Assembly (NCBI RefSeq): GCF_007859915.1
Contig: NZ_SJPM01000002.1
Span: 313,346 to 377,345 of the forward strand
Length of the DNA stretch: 64,000 nucleotides
Direction of reading: 5' to 3'
Origin: Neorhodopirellula pilleata
GTDB taxonomy: Bacteria > Planctomycetota > Planctomycetia > Pirellulales > Pirellulaceae
The notes below the pieces were generated by a model. It had not been told where the DNA came from. It did no database searches and worked only from the letters and a program-made list of their open reading frames with translations. Made by a program: the position numbers and the translations under genes. The first letter of the stretch is position 1. Each line of letters starts with the position of its first letter. Below are positions 11,883 to 21,960 of the stretch, in pieces.

Positions 11883-14378
11883 TCAATCGCCCCAAAGTCG
11901 CTGAAGTAGATCGTGTAGATCGGGGTCATGCTGTTTTAACTCGGCCCTCACAAAGGGATAGAAGTCGTTGCGGTAAAAATACGCTTCGGTTCCCTCGGCA
12001 AAATACTCCTTGTGGTTGTTCAATCCATAGTGACGGACGTTGCGGCCGGTGTACAACAACACGTCCTCATAAGTCTTGGATGATTTCGCTTTTTCAAATA
12101 CGGCGATCACCTCGGGATGATCAAAGCTTAAGAACTGATCGTGGTACGCGTGTGCCAATTCGTGCAAGATCACGGCGGGGTGCTTGAGCATCTGTTCTTT
12201 TGATAAGAGCTGGTCGGCATGCGGGATGTGCACCTTTTGGGTCAATCGTTCATCGTGATCATTGGCCAGCAACCAACCGCGACTGGGGTGATACTGCATC
12301 GCACCCAACGTGGGATGATTTTTCTCGATCCAAAGTTCAATTTGTTTCAACTTGGTCAGCGTCTCCGGCGGAACCAAAATCGAAATCCGCTGAAGATGAT
12401 TGGCCAACATTACTAGCGATCGATCATCCGCCTCGCTTGATTCTCCTAGCAACGCAGGGTCGATGTGGATGGTCCAGCCTTCAATTTCCCGGACAACGGG
12501 ATCAAACCGATCCGTTTTCGAGGCTTCTGCTGCTTTCCCGCCGTCGGGCGACTGGGCGACCGGAATGGATTTCGCCATGTTCGCTCGGGAATCCGCCAAA
12601 TACTGTTGGAATTGATCTTCGAGCACCGGCAGCGAGATCGAGCCCGATCGAAGCAGCATGTCGTGGAATTGTCGCACGTCGAACCGATCACCCAACGCTT
12701 CTTCGGCTTGGCGTCGCAGGTCGGTGATGAACAATTCGCCGACCTTGTATCCCAACGCTTGACCCGGCCAGCCGATATAACGATCGACTTCGGCGACGAC
12801 GTTATGCTGAGACAGCGCGGTGTTTTCGCTCATGTACTGGATCGCCTGTTGGCGAGTCCAGCCCATGGCGTGGATGCCGGTGTCGACGACCAACCGGCTC
12901 GCCCGCCACGCCTCCATGCTCAAGCGGCCGAAGTCTTGATAGGGATCTTGATACAAACCGATCTCTTTGCCGAGTCGTTCGCTATACAATGCCCAGCCTT
13001 CGATGAAGGCGGTAAAGTGGCTGCGACGACGAATCGGATGCAAACCGTCCAGCTCCGCTTGAAGAGCCAATTGCAAATGGTGACCAGGAACCGCCTCGTG
13101 CGCCGAAAGGGCCTCGAGTTGATACAGCGGCCGGGCCGATAGATTGTAGGTGTTGAGGTAATAGAACCCGCCGCGAGTACCGTCGGTCGGTGGTGGCCAG
13201 TAATAAGCTGATGTCGTTTGAGGGGCAACGTAAGCTGGGATCTCCCGGATGCCATAGGGGATTCTCGGTAAGCGATCGAACAATTCGGGCAAACGCCCAT
13301 CGATCCTCTTCAATATCAACGCCGCTGATTGAAGGAGCTCTTCGGGCGTCTTGGCGTAGAACTTCGGATCGGTTCGCAAGTGTTCCAAGAATGACGGCAA
13401 GTCGCCGTCAAATGCCAGCTTTTCACGGATCGCTTCCATTTCAGTGCGGATGCGTGCGTTTTCGGCAATGCCTTTCTGGTGCAGTTGCTCGGGCGTGTAA
13501 TCGAGTGTTGTGAACTTCGCGATTTGTGATTGATAAAGTTCACGTCCGTCGGGCAACGCTCGAGCCGCGATGGTTCCCCGACAAGCCGGAACATAGGTTT
13601 CTTCCAAGAACGTCGCGAAGCGTTCGTAGGCGGGAACCACGCTTTCCATGATCGCCTGTTCGATCCGAACACGGATTTCGTTCCAACGATCAGCGGGCAA
13701 TTTCGCGATCGCCTCTTGGTTCAAATTGGTCAGGAATAAAGAGTCTTTGGCTTCAGTTACCACGTGCGCCCGGGCTTGGCTGACGCTGTCACGCATGATG
13801 ATCGCCGGTTGAACCAGATCGCGTTCGATTCCCTGCTTTAAAAGTTCGATTTGCTCGTCAACAAAACGGGGAACGTCATTCAAACGGGAGATGTAATTGT
13901 CAAAATCTGCAAGCGACGTTGGGTCCATCTCACGCGGCAATTCGGGAAGCGAGATATGAAACCCTTCACGGTTATTGATCGGCATGAAGTGCAATCCGAA
14001 TTGGTGATCGACCAGCGGTTCGGAAAGCCTCAGTTTCAAGAGTTCGTAGTCGACACCATCGGACGGTTTCAGGCCGCCTGAATCGATCGCATCGAGTTCG
14101 AGCAGGAATGCTTTTCGCATTTGATCGCGTCGTTCGAAATCAGAAATCTTGTTGTTGCCCAAACGATCTTGATGGCGTGGGTCGCCGACATCTGTGGTGA
14201 GCATCGGAAACTCGTTCAGTTCGAATTCCCAAACGCGGTCCATCAAACCGTGCAAGCGTGCGTCATCGGGGCCAGGCGAATGGTTCGGTGATTCGGTTGG
14301 CGGTTGAGCCGGTGACTGGGCGTTTCCGTGAACGCTGATCATCAGGCAAGCGGCCAGGGCAAGCAGGCGTAACGTCAT
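11883..14378 (-). CDS. Secreted DUF885-family protein fused to a second HExxH metallopeptidase-like domain
   Basis: An 831-residue protein with a signal peptide (MTLRLLALAACLMISVHGNAQS). Residues about 40-600 are a DUF885 protein: alpha-helical, with the family motif H427-E-A-V-P-G-H-H and 'FTAFIEGWALYSERLG' downstream, as in gluzincin-type peptidases. DUF885 proteins usually end near 600 residues. Here a linker (residues about 605-640, 'SIPVAQSPDGGKAAEASKT') joins a second domain with its own zinc-peptidase motif, H739-E-L-A-H743, and a downstream Glu-rich 'EYFAEGTEAYF' (E791, E795) placed like the third ligand in lethal-factor-like enzymes. The reading frame is continuous, so this is a genuine fusion. 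Confidence 0.83.
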   Translation of the reverse strand: MTLRLLALAACLMISVHGNAQSPAQPPTESPNHSPGPDDARLHGLMDRVWEFELNEFPMLTTDVGDPRHQDRLGNNKISDFERRDQMRKAFLLELDAIDSGGLKPSDGVDYELLKLRLSEPLVDHQFGLHFMPINNREGFHISLPELPREMDPTSLADFDNYISRLNDVPRFVDEQIELLKQGIERDLVQPAIIMRDSVSQARAHVVTEAKDSLFLTNLNQEAIAKLPADRWNEIRVRIEQAIMESVVPAYERFATFLEETYVPACRGTIAARALPDGRELYQSQIAKFTTLDYTPEQLHQKGIAENARIRTEMEAIREKLAFDGDLPSFLEHLRTDPKFYAKTPEELLQSAALILKRIDGRLPELFDRLPRIPYGIREIPAYVAPQTTSAYYWPPPTDGTRGGFYYLNTYNLSARPLYQLEALSAHEAVPGHHLQLALQAELDGLHPIRRRSHFTAFIEGWALYSERLGKEIGLYQDPYQDFGRLSMEAWRASRLVVDTGIHAMGWTRQQAIQYMSENTALSQHNVVAEVDRYIGWPGQALGYKVGELFITDLRRQAEEALGDRFDVRQFHDMLLRSGSISLPVLEDQFQQYLADSRANMAKSIPVAQSPDGGKAAEASKTDRFDPVVREIEGWTIHIDPALLGESSEADDRSLVMLANHLQRISILVPPETLTKLKQIELWIEKNHPTLGAMQYHPSRGWLLANDHDERLTQKVHIPHADQLLSKEQMLKHPAVILHELAHAYHDQFLSFDHPEVIAVFEKAKSSKTYEDVLLYTGRNVRHYGLNNHKEYFAEGTEAYFYRNDFYPFVRAELKQHDPDLHDLLQRLWGD

Positions 14379-14415
14379 GGTGTCTTTCAGATGGAATGGT
14401 CAGTACGTTTGTTCA

Positions 14416-16377
14416 CTAACGGTCGCCGGCGAAGTCCCAAGCTTTCGTTTGATCCGACTTACCCGCAAACTCGATCAACTGCACGTCGACGACCGAATCG
14501 TTTGCAGGCAAGTAGAGTCGGACCGTCCCGGAGCGACCTTCAAGCGGCACATCGATCTTGGTCTCGTGCCACTCGTTGCCGTTTGGTAAGTCGAACTCAA
14601 CGGTTTGCCCAGATTCGGGGAAGGCCTCTTGATCGATGGTCTTCCATTGAACTTTGGCTCGTCCTCCGGCGGAAGATCGCGTGCGGAGTCGCATCGTCAG
14701 CGGGCCCGATAAGCGAACTTGAGCGGTGCCGAGAAAAGGCGTTCGACCGGCACCGGTGATGCGGATTGCGTCATCGAGGACTTCGATCTCGCAAGACTTG
14801 GGTACCAGCCCCCACGTCGGTTCGCGATTCAATGCCGCACGTGCCGCTTGAGGCTGATAGGCGGGATTGGGCAGAGGCGTTACCGCATCCGTATCAACGA
14901 TGAACGCGTCGATCAAGGCTTCCAATTCGGCGACCTTCTCGGGCATCTTCGACGCCAAGTTGTTTGTTTCGCCGATGTCATCGGAAAGGTCGTACAGCTC
15001 TCTCACTTCGGGATAGGACGAGTGAGGCTCCCAGCGACGAATCAACTTGTAATCACCCGCGCGAACACTGACGGCGGGAATCAAATGCGGGAACCAAGTG
15101 AATAAGGCGTTTCGGTTGAGGTCGCCTGTTTGTTCGAGTACGGGCAACAATGAAAGTCCGTCGAGCACGTGCCCTTCAGGACGCTCCGTAGCGGTGGCTT
15201 CCAAGATCGTCGGATACAAATCGATCGGTCCAACGACGGCATCGCTCGTCGTGCCCGGCTCGACTCGGCCGGGCCATCGCACCATCAAGGGCACCCGTTG
15301 GCCGCCTTCGTAGATCCGACCTTTTCCTTCACGCAATGGCGAGTTGTTCGTTGGCGGTTCACCACCGGCCCACTTACGCCAATCTTGGATCGCATCGTAT
15401 TGCGGATGACCGGGACCGACATTGGCGAGCTTGCGATCGTCGTACGTGCGGCTGTGTGTGTTACCGCCGTTATCAGAATAGAAAACGAACAAGGTATTGT
15501 CCGTGAGACCTAGTTCATCGAGCGTGTCGAGGACGCGACCAAGGCTTTCGTCGACGCTTTTAAGCATCGACGCCATGATCGGGTTCTTTTGTTTGCCGCG
15601 CGGGTCAGTCTTGTCGGCAAATGTTTCGGTATAAGACGTCTTGTGTCCCCACGGACCATGGACGGCGTACTGACATAAGTTCAAGTAAAAGGGTTCGTTA
15701 CGGTGGGTTTTGATGAACCGGACCGCTTCGTCGGTTAACCGATCGGTGATGTATTCACCCTCGGGACCGTCGGTGATCGTTCCCACTTTTTGACGCCCGC
15801 CCGCGTTGCCTTCCTGCGTGACGCCGTAGGGTGAGAAATAGCTTGGTGGTCCTGGATCAGGGACGCAAAACCAAGTCGTCTCGAATCCGTGTTGATCCGG
15901 CCGGTGCTGCGGCGCGATCCCCATGTGCCACTTGCCGAAGTGTCCCGTGCGATAGCCCGCCGAACGCAAGACTTCCGGCAGCACGATCAATTGCGGGTCC
16001 AAAAAGTTTTTGCTCGTTGGATAAATGAACTTCGCTGTTGGCGATGCCTTCTCAGGATAGCGGGACGCGTCGGCGCTTCGGGCAGGCAGGTGTCCGCTAG
16101 CACTGGTCACTCCATGGCGTGCCGAATACTGACCGCTGAGGATCGTCGCACGAGTCGGCGAGCAAAGCGGTACCGCGTACGCGTCAGTGAATCGCATCGA
16201 CTGGTTCGCCAATCGCATGATGTTCGGCGTTTCGTAGTACTGCGATCCGTACGGCGTCGAATCGATCCAGCCCATGTCGTCGACGAGAAACAGGATCACG
16301 TTGGGCCGTTCGCCATGAGCAGGTAACGCGAGAAGCGAGCATGCGACGAGGTTAAACAATAAAAAGAGCGGTCTCAT
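14416..16377 (-). CDS. Secreted sulfatase with an extra C-terminal domain
   Basis: A 653-residue type I sulfatase hydrolysing sulfate esters, probably of algal polysaccharides. The signal peptide starts at 16377 (MRPLFLLFNLVACSLLALPAHGE). The metal-binding aspartates are in VDDMGW, and the formylglycine site is C72-S-P-T-R, followed by ATILSGQYSARHG. Further conserved segments are GKWHMG and FYSDNGG. Activation needs a formylglycine-generating enzyme, not present in the window. After about residue 530 a beta-rich domain ('ITGAGRTPFLGTAQVRLSG') may bind carbohydrate. The start lies 56 bp after the stop of the upstream oxidoreductase, so the two are probably co-transcribed. Confidence 0.93.
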   Translation of the reverse strand: MRPLFLLFNLVACSLLALPAHGERPNVILFLVDDMGWIDSTPYGSQYYETPNIMRLANQSMRFTDAYAVPLCSPTRATILSGQYSARHGVTSASGHLPARSADASRYPEKASPTAKFIYPTSKNFLDPQLIVLPEVLRSAGYRTGHFGKWHMGIAPQHRPDQHGFETTWFCVPDPGPPSYFSPYGVTQEGNAGGRQKVGTITDGPEGEYITDRLTDEAVRFIKTHRNEPFYLNLCQYAVHGPWGHKTSYTETFADKTDPRGKQKNPIMASMLKSVDESLGRVLDTLDELGLTDNTLFVFYSDNGGNTHSRTYDDRKLANVGPGHPQYDAIQDWRKWAGGEPPTNNSPLREGKGRIYEGGQRVPLMVRWPGRVEPGTTSDAVVGPIDLYPTILEATATERPEGHVLDGLSLLPVLEQTGDLNRNALFTWFPHLIPAVSVRAGDYKLIRRWEPHSSYPEVRELYDLSDDIGETNNLASKMPEKVAELEALIDAFIVDTDAVTPLPNPAYQPQAARAALNREPTWGLVPKSCEIEVLDDAIRITGAGRTPFLGTAQVRLSGPLTMRLRTRSSAGGRAKVQWKTIDQEAFPESGQTVEFDLPNGNEWHETKIDVPLEGRSGTVRLYLPANDSVVDVQLIEFAGKSDQTKAWDFAGDR

Positions 16378-16433
16378 GTTGATCAATTTGAAATGAGGTC
16401 CAACGATTATCACAGTGAAAGAAATGTCAAGAT

Positions 16434-17807
16434 TTATCCCAGCGACCAACCGCTGCGGGGAGTCCGTTTGATGAACGGATCAGCTTGGGGACATCCGACA
16501 GCCCTCATCGCCTTCGCGTCCCAGTGTAGTTTCTCACCGGCGCGATAGGCCACGTTGCCGAGGTGATTCGCCTCGGTCAACGGTCCGGCGTAACTGAAGG
16601 GACTCGCCGTGGTGGCCTCCCCGCGACAAGCCAAAACCCACTCGGCGTGATGGCCTGGCGATTCGGGGATGAACTGCGCCGGCGGTTGCACATCGACGAA
16701 GTTCTCTTCCGGCAGCAAAACATGCTTGCCATAATCGGACAACAGCATTCCTCGGGTACCGACGAACAAAACGCCGCTGGACCATTGCGGGATCTCACCG
16801 TCGGTCCATCGTTGGGGCTTGTGCGTCCCCTGGTACCAACTCAGTTGCACCGGCGGCATGTTCTCGCGTGCACCATATTGGTAAACGGTCGTCATTGAAG
16901 CCGGGGCGATCTCGGCGTGGGGCTCGATCCCGAACGACTCGACCGTTTTGGGTGCGTCGAGCTTCAACGCCCAATACGGCAAGTCGTTCCAATGGCTACC
17001 CAGGTCCGACATCGTGCCGTTGGCAAAGTCCCACCAACGATACCAGTTCGGGCCGGGAAAGTAGACATCGTTATAAGGCCGTTCCGGTGCCGGGCCGAGC
17101 CACAAGTCCCAGTCGAGATTCGCCGGTGGCGTCATCGCTTCGGTCGGTCGTTCGGCGACGTACAAGCGATCCCCGTGTTTCTTCGCATCGGCTTCGCTTT
17201 GCAAACCCCACGCTCGCGAGACCCACACGTGGGCTTCGGTGACGTCGCCGATCATGCCGGACTGAATCTTCTCGACAACCCGGTGGTAATTCGGCGACGC
17301 GTGGATTTGCGTTCCCATTTGGGTGACCACTCCCGCCTTGGCGGCCGCCTCCGTGATGCGCCGCGTTTCGTCGATGTTGTACGCGAGCGGTTTCTCACAA
17401 TAGACATGCTTGCCTAATTGCAGTGCCGGCATTGTCGCAAACGCGTGAGTGTGTTCGGTCGTGCTGACGACGACCGCGTCGATATCGTTGCCTTGGCGAT
17501 CGAACAGTCGGCGGAAATCACGGTGGGCCGCGGCGTTCGGAAATCGAGACGCGGCGCTATCGAGTGCATTCTGCTGGACGTCGCACAGCGCCACCACGTC
17601 GATCGCCTTGGTCGCTTCGATCGTGGCTAAGTTGGCACCGCCCCGGCCGCCGACCCCGATGAAAGCCACTCGCATGCGATCGTTCGGCGATGCCGCACGC
17701 AGCAGTCGTGGTGAGGCCAATGCCGCCCCGCCAATCAGGGTAGCGTTGGCTAACCACTGACGACGTGAAACGACGGGATTTCGTTGAATCGATAGTTGAT
17801 CTGACAT
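16434..17807 (-). CDS. Tat-exported Gfo/Idh/MocA-family oxidoreductase
   Basis: A 457-residue NAD(P)-dependent sugar dehydrogenase-like protein. The N-terminus carries a twin-arginine signal, [20 protein letters not shown], typical of the planctomycete exported subgroup. The Rossmann motif is [14 protein letters not shown], and the family signature [11 protein letters not shown] holds the catalytic lysine. It is followed by '[15 protein letters not shown]' and a C-terminal beta-sheet domain. The ATG at 17807 is used; a TTG at 17822 is less likely. It sits directly upstream of a sulfatase, consistent with a shared role in sulfated sugar breakdown (inference). Confidence 0.92.
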   Translation of the reverse strand: MSDQLSIQRNPVVSRRQWLANATLIGGAALASPRLLRAASPNDRMRVAFIGVGGRGGANLATIEATKAIDVVALCDVQQNALDSAASRFPNAAAHRDFRRLFDRQGNDIDAVVVSTTEHTHAFATMPALQLGKHVYCEKPLAYNIDETRRITEAAAKAGVVTQMGTQIHASPNYHRVVEKIQSGMIGDVTEAHVWVSRAWGLQSEADAKKHGDRLYVAERPTEAMTPPANLDWDLWLGPAPERPYNDVYFPGPNWYRWWDFANGTMSDLGSHWNDLPYWALKLDAPKTVESFGIEPHAEIAPASMTTVYQYGARENMPPVQLSWYQGTHKPQRWTDGEIPQWSSGVLFVGTRGMLLSDYGKHVLLPEENFVDVQPPAQFIPESPGHHAEWVLACRGEATTASPFSYAGPLTEANHLGNVAYRAGEKLHWDAKAMRAVGCPQADPFIKRTPRSGWSLG

Positions 17808-18095
17808 CGGAAGGGCCGTCAAAAAAAGGCGGGGAAGGTGGGGATGGAGGTCTTGGTAATGATCCCCATCTTAGTGGAACACCGCAGTGAGGTGGGCGGG
17901 CGCGGCGAACCTTGTTTTTTTGAACGATCCAACTCACCAGGAATCGGTTAAGCTGGTAGCCTGTCAAAGCTTCGTTTGGGTCCATCACGTTCGATCGTGG
18001 GTGAGCCGGCGATAGATGATTTTTGAAGGCATGGCGGTGGTGTCCGAATGAACCTTCTTTTTCGGAATAGCTTTCCAGAGTAGTGAACGAGTCTG

Positions 18096-19400
18096 ATGTA
18101 TCGATCAATCTTCCAGGCGGTTTGGTGCTTTTGGTGCATCGGATCCGCAGCGGTATTTGGCAACCAAGCGGTCGCCCAGGATCGCGTCGAGTTTCTCAAC
18201 GGCACCGAACTCAGCGGTCGAATTCTTGAGATTCGAAAAGCGGATAAGGAGTTCGATTTTGAAACCAGGATCGGCGAGCAATCCATCACGCGTACTTATT
18301 CGTACGCCATCGTTCACGCGGTGACCATCAAAGGCAAACGTTTTGTCTTTAACGAAAAAAATACTCCGACAGTGACCAAAACCACTTCGGAAAATTCCAA
18401 GCGGATTGAGAGGAGTGAAAAAGAAGTCAGGCAAATCATCGACAATGAGGGGGCGAGCGATCCGGAGTGGCTAGAGGAAACGAAACTAGACCATCCCAAA
18501 AGCCTTGAATTGGATTGGCCTTTGAAAGCGGAAGGCCCATGGAATGAGTCCAAGAATGTAGGACAGTATTTTTGGGGACGCGTGAATCCCAATCCGTCTC
18601 GCTGGCGATCGGGTATCAAGCTGCTGTATGAATGCATTCATCATCACGAAGGTCGGCCAGAGGTTCTTGAACGTGATTATGGTGCTCTCGCCGAGAAGTA
18701 TTTTGTCTTGTTTCAAGATTATCCTCGTGCCGCTTATTGGCTCGAAAAGTCGAATCCTCAGATGAGCAGGCCTTCGGGCGTCCACTTGGCCGAGTGCTAC
18801 TACCGGCTAGGCAGCAAACCGATGGCGATGAGATTGATGCAAAAAGAACCGCTTCACTTGAACGCGATCAAGTTGCTTGGCGAGATGGGGGAAGTCGAGA
18901 AAGCATTGAAGGTTACCAAAACGTACGCTCAAACGAACGCATTCAACGAGGCTTTTCTCAACGCGGGGGACGCCTTGCGAGCGGCCGGCCGGTATGACGA
19001 AGCGATCGAGTACTACCAGCAAATCCTCGATCGAAATCAAGCCAGAAACAAAGAATACCTGGCTCGCTTCCGAGGACGCGCGAGCGACTCGATCAACGCG
19101 ATTCGCTTATTCGATAAGGCAGACGTGACTCAAGTTGCCGATGGCGAGTACCGCGACAAAGCCGTCGGTTACAACGGCGACTTAACCGTGCGAGCGGTGG
19201 TGGCCGACGGAAAGATTACCAGTGTCGACGTCATCGAACATCAGGAAAAGCAGTTCTACGCGGCGTTGACCGACACTCCGAATCAGATCATCGATAATCA
19301 GAGCGTTCGCGATGTCGATGGAACCAGCGGTGCGACAATCACGTCGCAAGCGATTGTCAATGCGACCGCACGTGCACTCGCTCAAGGAGCCCGAGATTGA
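18096..19400 (+). CDS. Exported FMN-binding-domain protein with TPR-like middle region
   Basis: A 434-residue protein with a signal peptide (ends NQAVAQ). Residues 30-90 resemble a small beta-barrel ('VEFLNGTELSGRILEIRK'). Residues 150-330 are helical and TPR-like, with 'AGRYDEAIEYYQQILDRN' as the clearest repeat. The last 90 residues are an FMN_bind domain: DGEYRDKAVGYNGDLTV...KITSVDVIEH...DGTSGATITS. T414 in S-G-A-T is the expected threonine for covalent FMN attachment, as in RnfG/NqrC/NosR. It sits directly upstream of a membrane polyferredoxin and probably serves as its periplasmic flavin partner. Confidence 0.85.
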   Translation: MYRSIFQAVWCFWCIGSAAVFGNQAVAQDRVEFLNGTELSGRILEIRKADKEFDFETRIGEQSITRTYSYAIVHAVTIKGKRFVFNEKNTPTVTKTTSENSKRIERSEKEVRQIIDNEGASDPEWLEETKLDHPKSLELDWPLKAEGPWNESKNVGQYFWGRVNPNPSRWRSGIKLLYECIHHHEGRPEVLERDYGALAEKYFVLFQDYPRAAYWLEKSNPQMSRPSGVHLAECYYRLGSKPMAMRLMQKEPLHLNAIKLLGEMGEVEKALKVTKTYAQTNAFNEAFLNAGDALRAAGRYDEAIEYYQQILDRNQARNKEYLARFRGRASDSINAIRLFDKADVTQVADGEYRDKAVGYNGDLTVRAVVADGKITSVDVIEHQEKQFYAALTDTPNQIIDNQSVRDVDGTSGATITSQAIVNATARALAQGARD

Positions 19401-19422
19401 TTCAATTCGGTTTGGAAGTATC

Positions 19423-21882
19423 GTGAACCATTCAAAGCGATCTCAACTCGTTGGCCGCCTGATAGCGATCACGCTGCTTTCCATCGCTGTTCTTTTGGCG
19501 GGCATTTTGTGGCTGCCGATGAGTTCGGCGTCAACGTGGGATCAAACGAGCAGGAATTGGGCTTGGTTGATCGTGGGGCTGAATCTGTTCTTGGGGTTCT
19601 TTTTTGCACAATCCAGTTGGCGAGACGAGCGATCGGCCGCGTTGATACGTTTGGATTGGTTCCTTCCCGCGATCCGACGTTTGCCGGCGGGAGCAAACCC
19701 AAGTAAGTCACTCGTGGGCCGTTTGCTCCGCAAGACGACTCCAGGTTTCCAATCGGACTGGCATACAAAGAAGCGGGGTCGGCTGCGCCGATTCCTTCGC
19801 TGGATAGGCGTATCATGGTCGGCCTCGCCGGTGCGGCGTCTTAGTCAGGCGTTGTGTCTTGTGCTGTTCTGCTGGCTCTTTTTCTATGTCTGTTGGCCCT
19901 ACCATGCCCGGCCAACTCAGCCTCAAGTCATCGGCAAGCTCAGCTTTTTAGGTTTCGATCAAGAAACCGGTATCGGAAGTTTTCAAATCCGTACTCCAGG
20001 GTTCGAGATCGAACCTGAACAGAAAGTGTTCCTGCACCCGTCCGTCGATTCTTCGCGACCGGAACTGGAAGAACCGCTACTGGGTGAGTTCACGATGATC
20101 GAAACAGGCGAGCAGACCGTTCGTCTCAAGCCGGTCGGTGAAATCAGTCCTATGCTGTTCAATGTGATTACCGGAGTGACGATCGCCGACGAATTCATGG
20201 CCACGAATGAGCACCCATTCGCTTGGCCGAGTCACTATGCCGAGACGCTCGAGGTCAAAGAGTTCATACCCGCAGAAATGTTTCTGATGATCGACCCGTT
20301 GGTCAGTCTATCAACTGCGATCGCGTCACGGAGTTGGGTTTGGTCGTTGGGTTCCGCAGCGGCAATCCTCCTGATTTGCCTGACCGTACCGCGTGGTTTT
20401 TGCGGCTACATCTGTCCGCTGGGGACCACGATCGATCTGTTTGACTGGGCGATCGCCGGACGAATCAAACGCTTCCGCGTACCCGACAACGGGTGGTGGG
20501 TTCATATCAAGTATTACTTGTTACTGACGATCCTGCTTGCCTCGGCGGGCGGTGTCTTGATCTCTGGATTCTTTGCGGCGATTCCTGTGGTGACCCGAGG
20601 ATACTTGTTTCTCTTCGATCCGCTGCAGATCGGTCTTGCTCGCGGGTGGCATCTGGTTCCCAGCGTGAACGCAGGTCATTTCCTTAGCATCGCCATGTTC
20701 TTTGCCGTGTTGGGTTTGGGTTTTTTCAGGCCGCGATTTTGGTGCAAGTACGTGTGCCCGAGTGGAGCGGTGTTCTCGATCGGGAACTTGTTTCGGTTAA
20801 CGGAACGGAAGGTCGAATCGAGTTGCATCCATTGCAATAAGTGTGTCGAGATCTGTCCGTTCGACGCCATTAAGGCTGATTTCACAACACGCACGACCGA
20901 CTGCACGCTTTGCCAATCGTGCGCTGGCGTTTGTCCCACGCACGCGATCAAGTTTGTCGAACGTACCAATCTCGTCGAGCTGAAGATCCTTGATGATCCG
21001 CCGACCGGTGAGACAGCACTGGGACGCCGAGGGTTCTTGTCGCTCGCAGGTGGCACGGCGGCCGGTCTCGCCGGAGCCGCTGGGGTGACGGTGCTCGGAA
21101 AAACCTACGGCGCGAAGCTCGATTCAGGCAATACTTTCTTGCCCGTTCGACCTCCCGGCAGCGTTCCCGAGCAAGCGTTCTTAGAAATGTGCATACGCTG
21201 TGGCGAGTGTTTCAAAGCGTGCCCGAACAACGTGCTTCAACCTGAAGGGTTCCAGCAGGGATTCGAGGGATTGTGGACTCCAGTCGTCGAGGCCAATTGG
21301 GCCGGATGTGAATCGAGTTGCAATGCCTGCGGCCAGGTGTGTCCGACCGGGGCGATTCGTGCTCTGCCGTTGGAAGAAAAGCGATACGCTCGGATGGGAC
21401 TTGCGATCGTCAACGAAACGACTTGCCTACCGTTTGCAGGAAAGGAAGCCTGCGACTTGTGTGTGCAGGAGTGCAACGCGGCGGGCTACGATGCGATTGA
21501 ATACACCCAAGTCGGCGTCCAGATCGACGAAATGGGACATCCCGTCGAGGGTTCCGGTTACGCCGCACCCGTCGTGCTAGCCGACAAGTGTGTCGGCTGC
21601 GGATTGTGTCAAACTCGCTGCTATGCGATCAACGTCAAACAACGCCACGTGCTGCACGAGTCCGCCATCATCATCGAGGCCGGTGAAGGGAAGGAAGATC
21701 GTCAATTGCATGGTTCTTATCAACCGCTGCAATCAATCAATGCGAACACAGCGAACGACCGTCCCGCACAGGAATCGAAAAGCTTGAACGACGCCAAAAT
21801 GCAGACTCCATCGGAAAACGAGGCAACTTTCGATCCGTTCGGGATCGCTCCCAACGATCCGGACGATTCCAGCCCGTTTTGA
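19423..21882 (+). CDS. NapH/NosR-like membrane polyferredoxin with fused NapG-like domain
   Basis: An 819-residue protein from GTG 19423, preceded by GGAAG; the longer frame would overlap the upstream FMN gene. Several membrane helices are followed by the NapH/NosR pair of C-x-x-x-C-P motifs (FCGYICPLG and WCKYVCPSG). Two 4Fe-4S ferredoxin motifs come next (CIHCNKCVEICP, CTLCQSCAGVCP). An internal twin-arginine-like hydrophobic segment, GRRGFLSLAGG, then a second ferredoxin set (CIRCGECFKACP, CNACGQVCP, CDLCVQECN, CVGCGLCQTRC) resemble NapG. It probably moves electrons between the quinone pool and a periplasmic acceptor with the FMN protein. No terminal reductase gene is nearby. Confidence 0.85.
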   Translation: MNHSKRSQLVGRLIAITLLSIAVLLAGILWLPMSSASTWDQTSRNWAWLIVGLNLFLGFFFAQSSWRDERSAALIRLDWFLPAIRRLPAGANPSKSLVGRLLRKTTPGFQSDWHTKKRGRLRRFLRWIGVSWSASPVRRLSQALCLVLFCWLFFYVCWPYHARPTQPQVIGKLSFLGFDQETGIGSFQIRTPGFEIEPEQKVFLHPSVDSSRPELEEPLLGEFTMIETGEQTVRLKPVGEISPMLFNVITGVTIADEFMATNEHPFAWPSHYAETLEVKEFIPAEMFLMIDPLVSLSTAIASRSWVWSLGSAAAILLICLTVPRGFCGYICPLGTTIDLFDWAIAGRIKRFRVPDNGWWVHIKYYLLLTILLASAGGVLISGFFAAIPVVTRGYLFLFDPLQIGLARGWHLVPSVNAGHFLSIAMFFAVLGLGFFRPRFWCKYVCPSGAVFSIGNLFRLTERKVESSCIHCNKCVEICPFDAIKADFTTRTTDCTLCQSCAGVCPTHAIKFVERTNLVELKILDDPPTGETALGRRGFLSLAGGTAAGLAGAAGVTVLGKTYGAKLDSGNTFLPVRPPGSVPEQAFLEMCIRCGECFKACPNNVLQPEGFQQGFEGLWTPVVEANWAGCESSCNACGQVCPTGAIRALPLEEKRYARMGLAIVNETTCLPFAGKEACDLCVQECNAAGYDAIEYTQVGVQIDEMGHPVEGSGYAAPVVLADKCVGCGLCQTRCYAINVKQRHVLHESAIIIEAGEGKEDRQLHGSYQPLQSINANTANDRPAQESKSLNDAKMQTPSENEATFDPFGIAPNDPDDSSPF

Positions 21883-21960
21883 GTTCTTGCTAACCGTCGT
21901 TTCGGTCTCTGCGTCACCCGCCGCGATGCCCACCTGCCGCTGAGTAGGTGATCGCATAAG

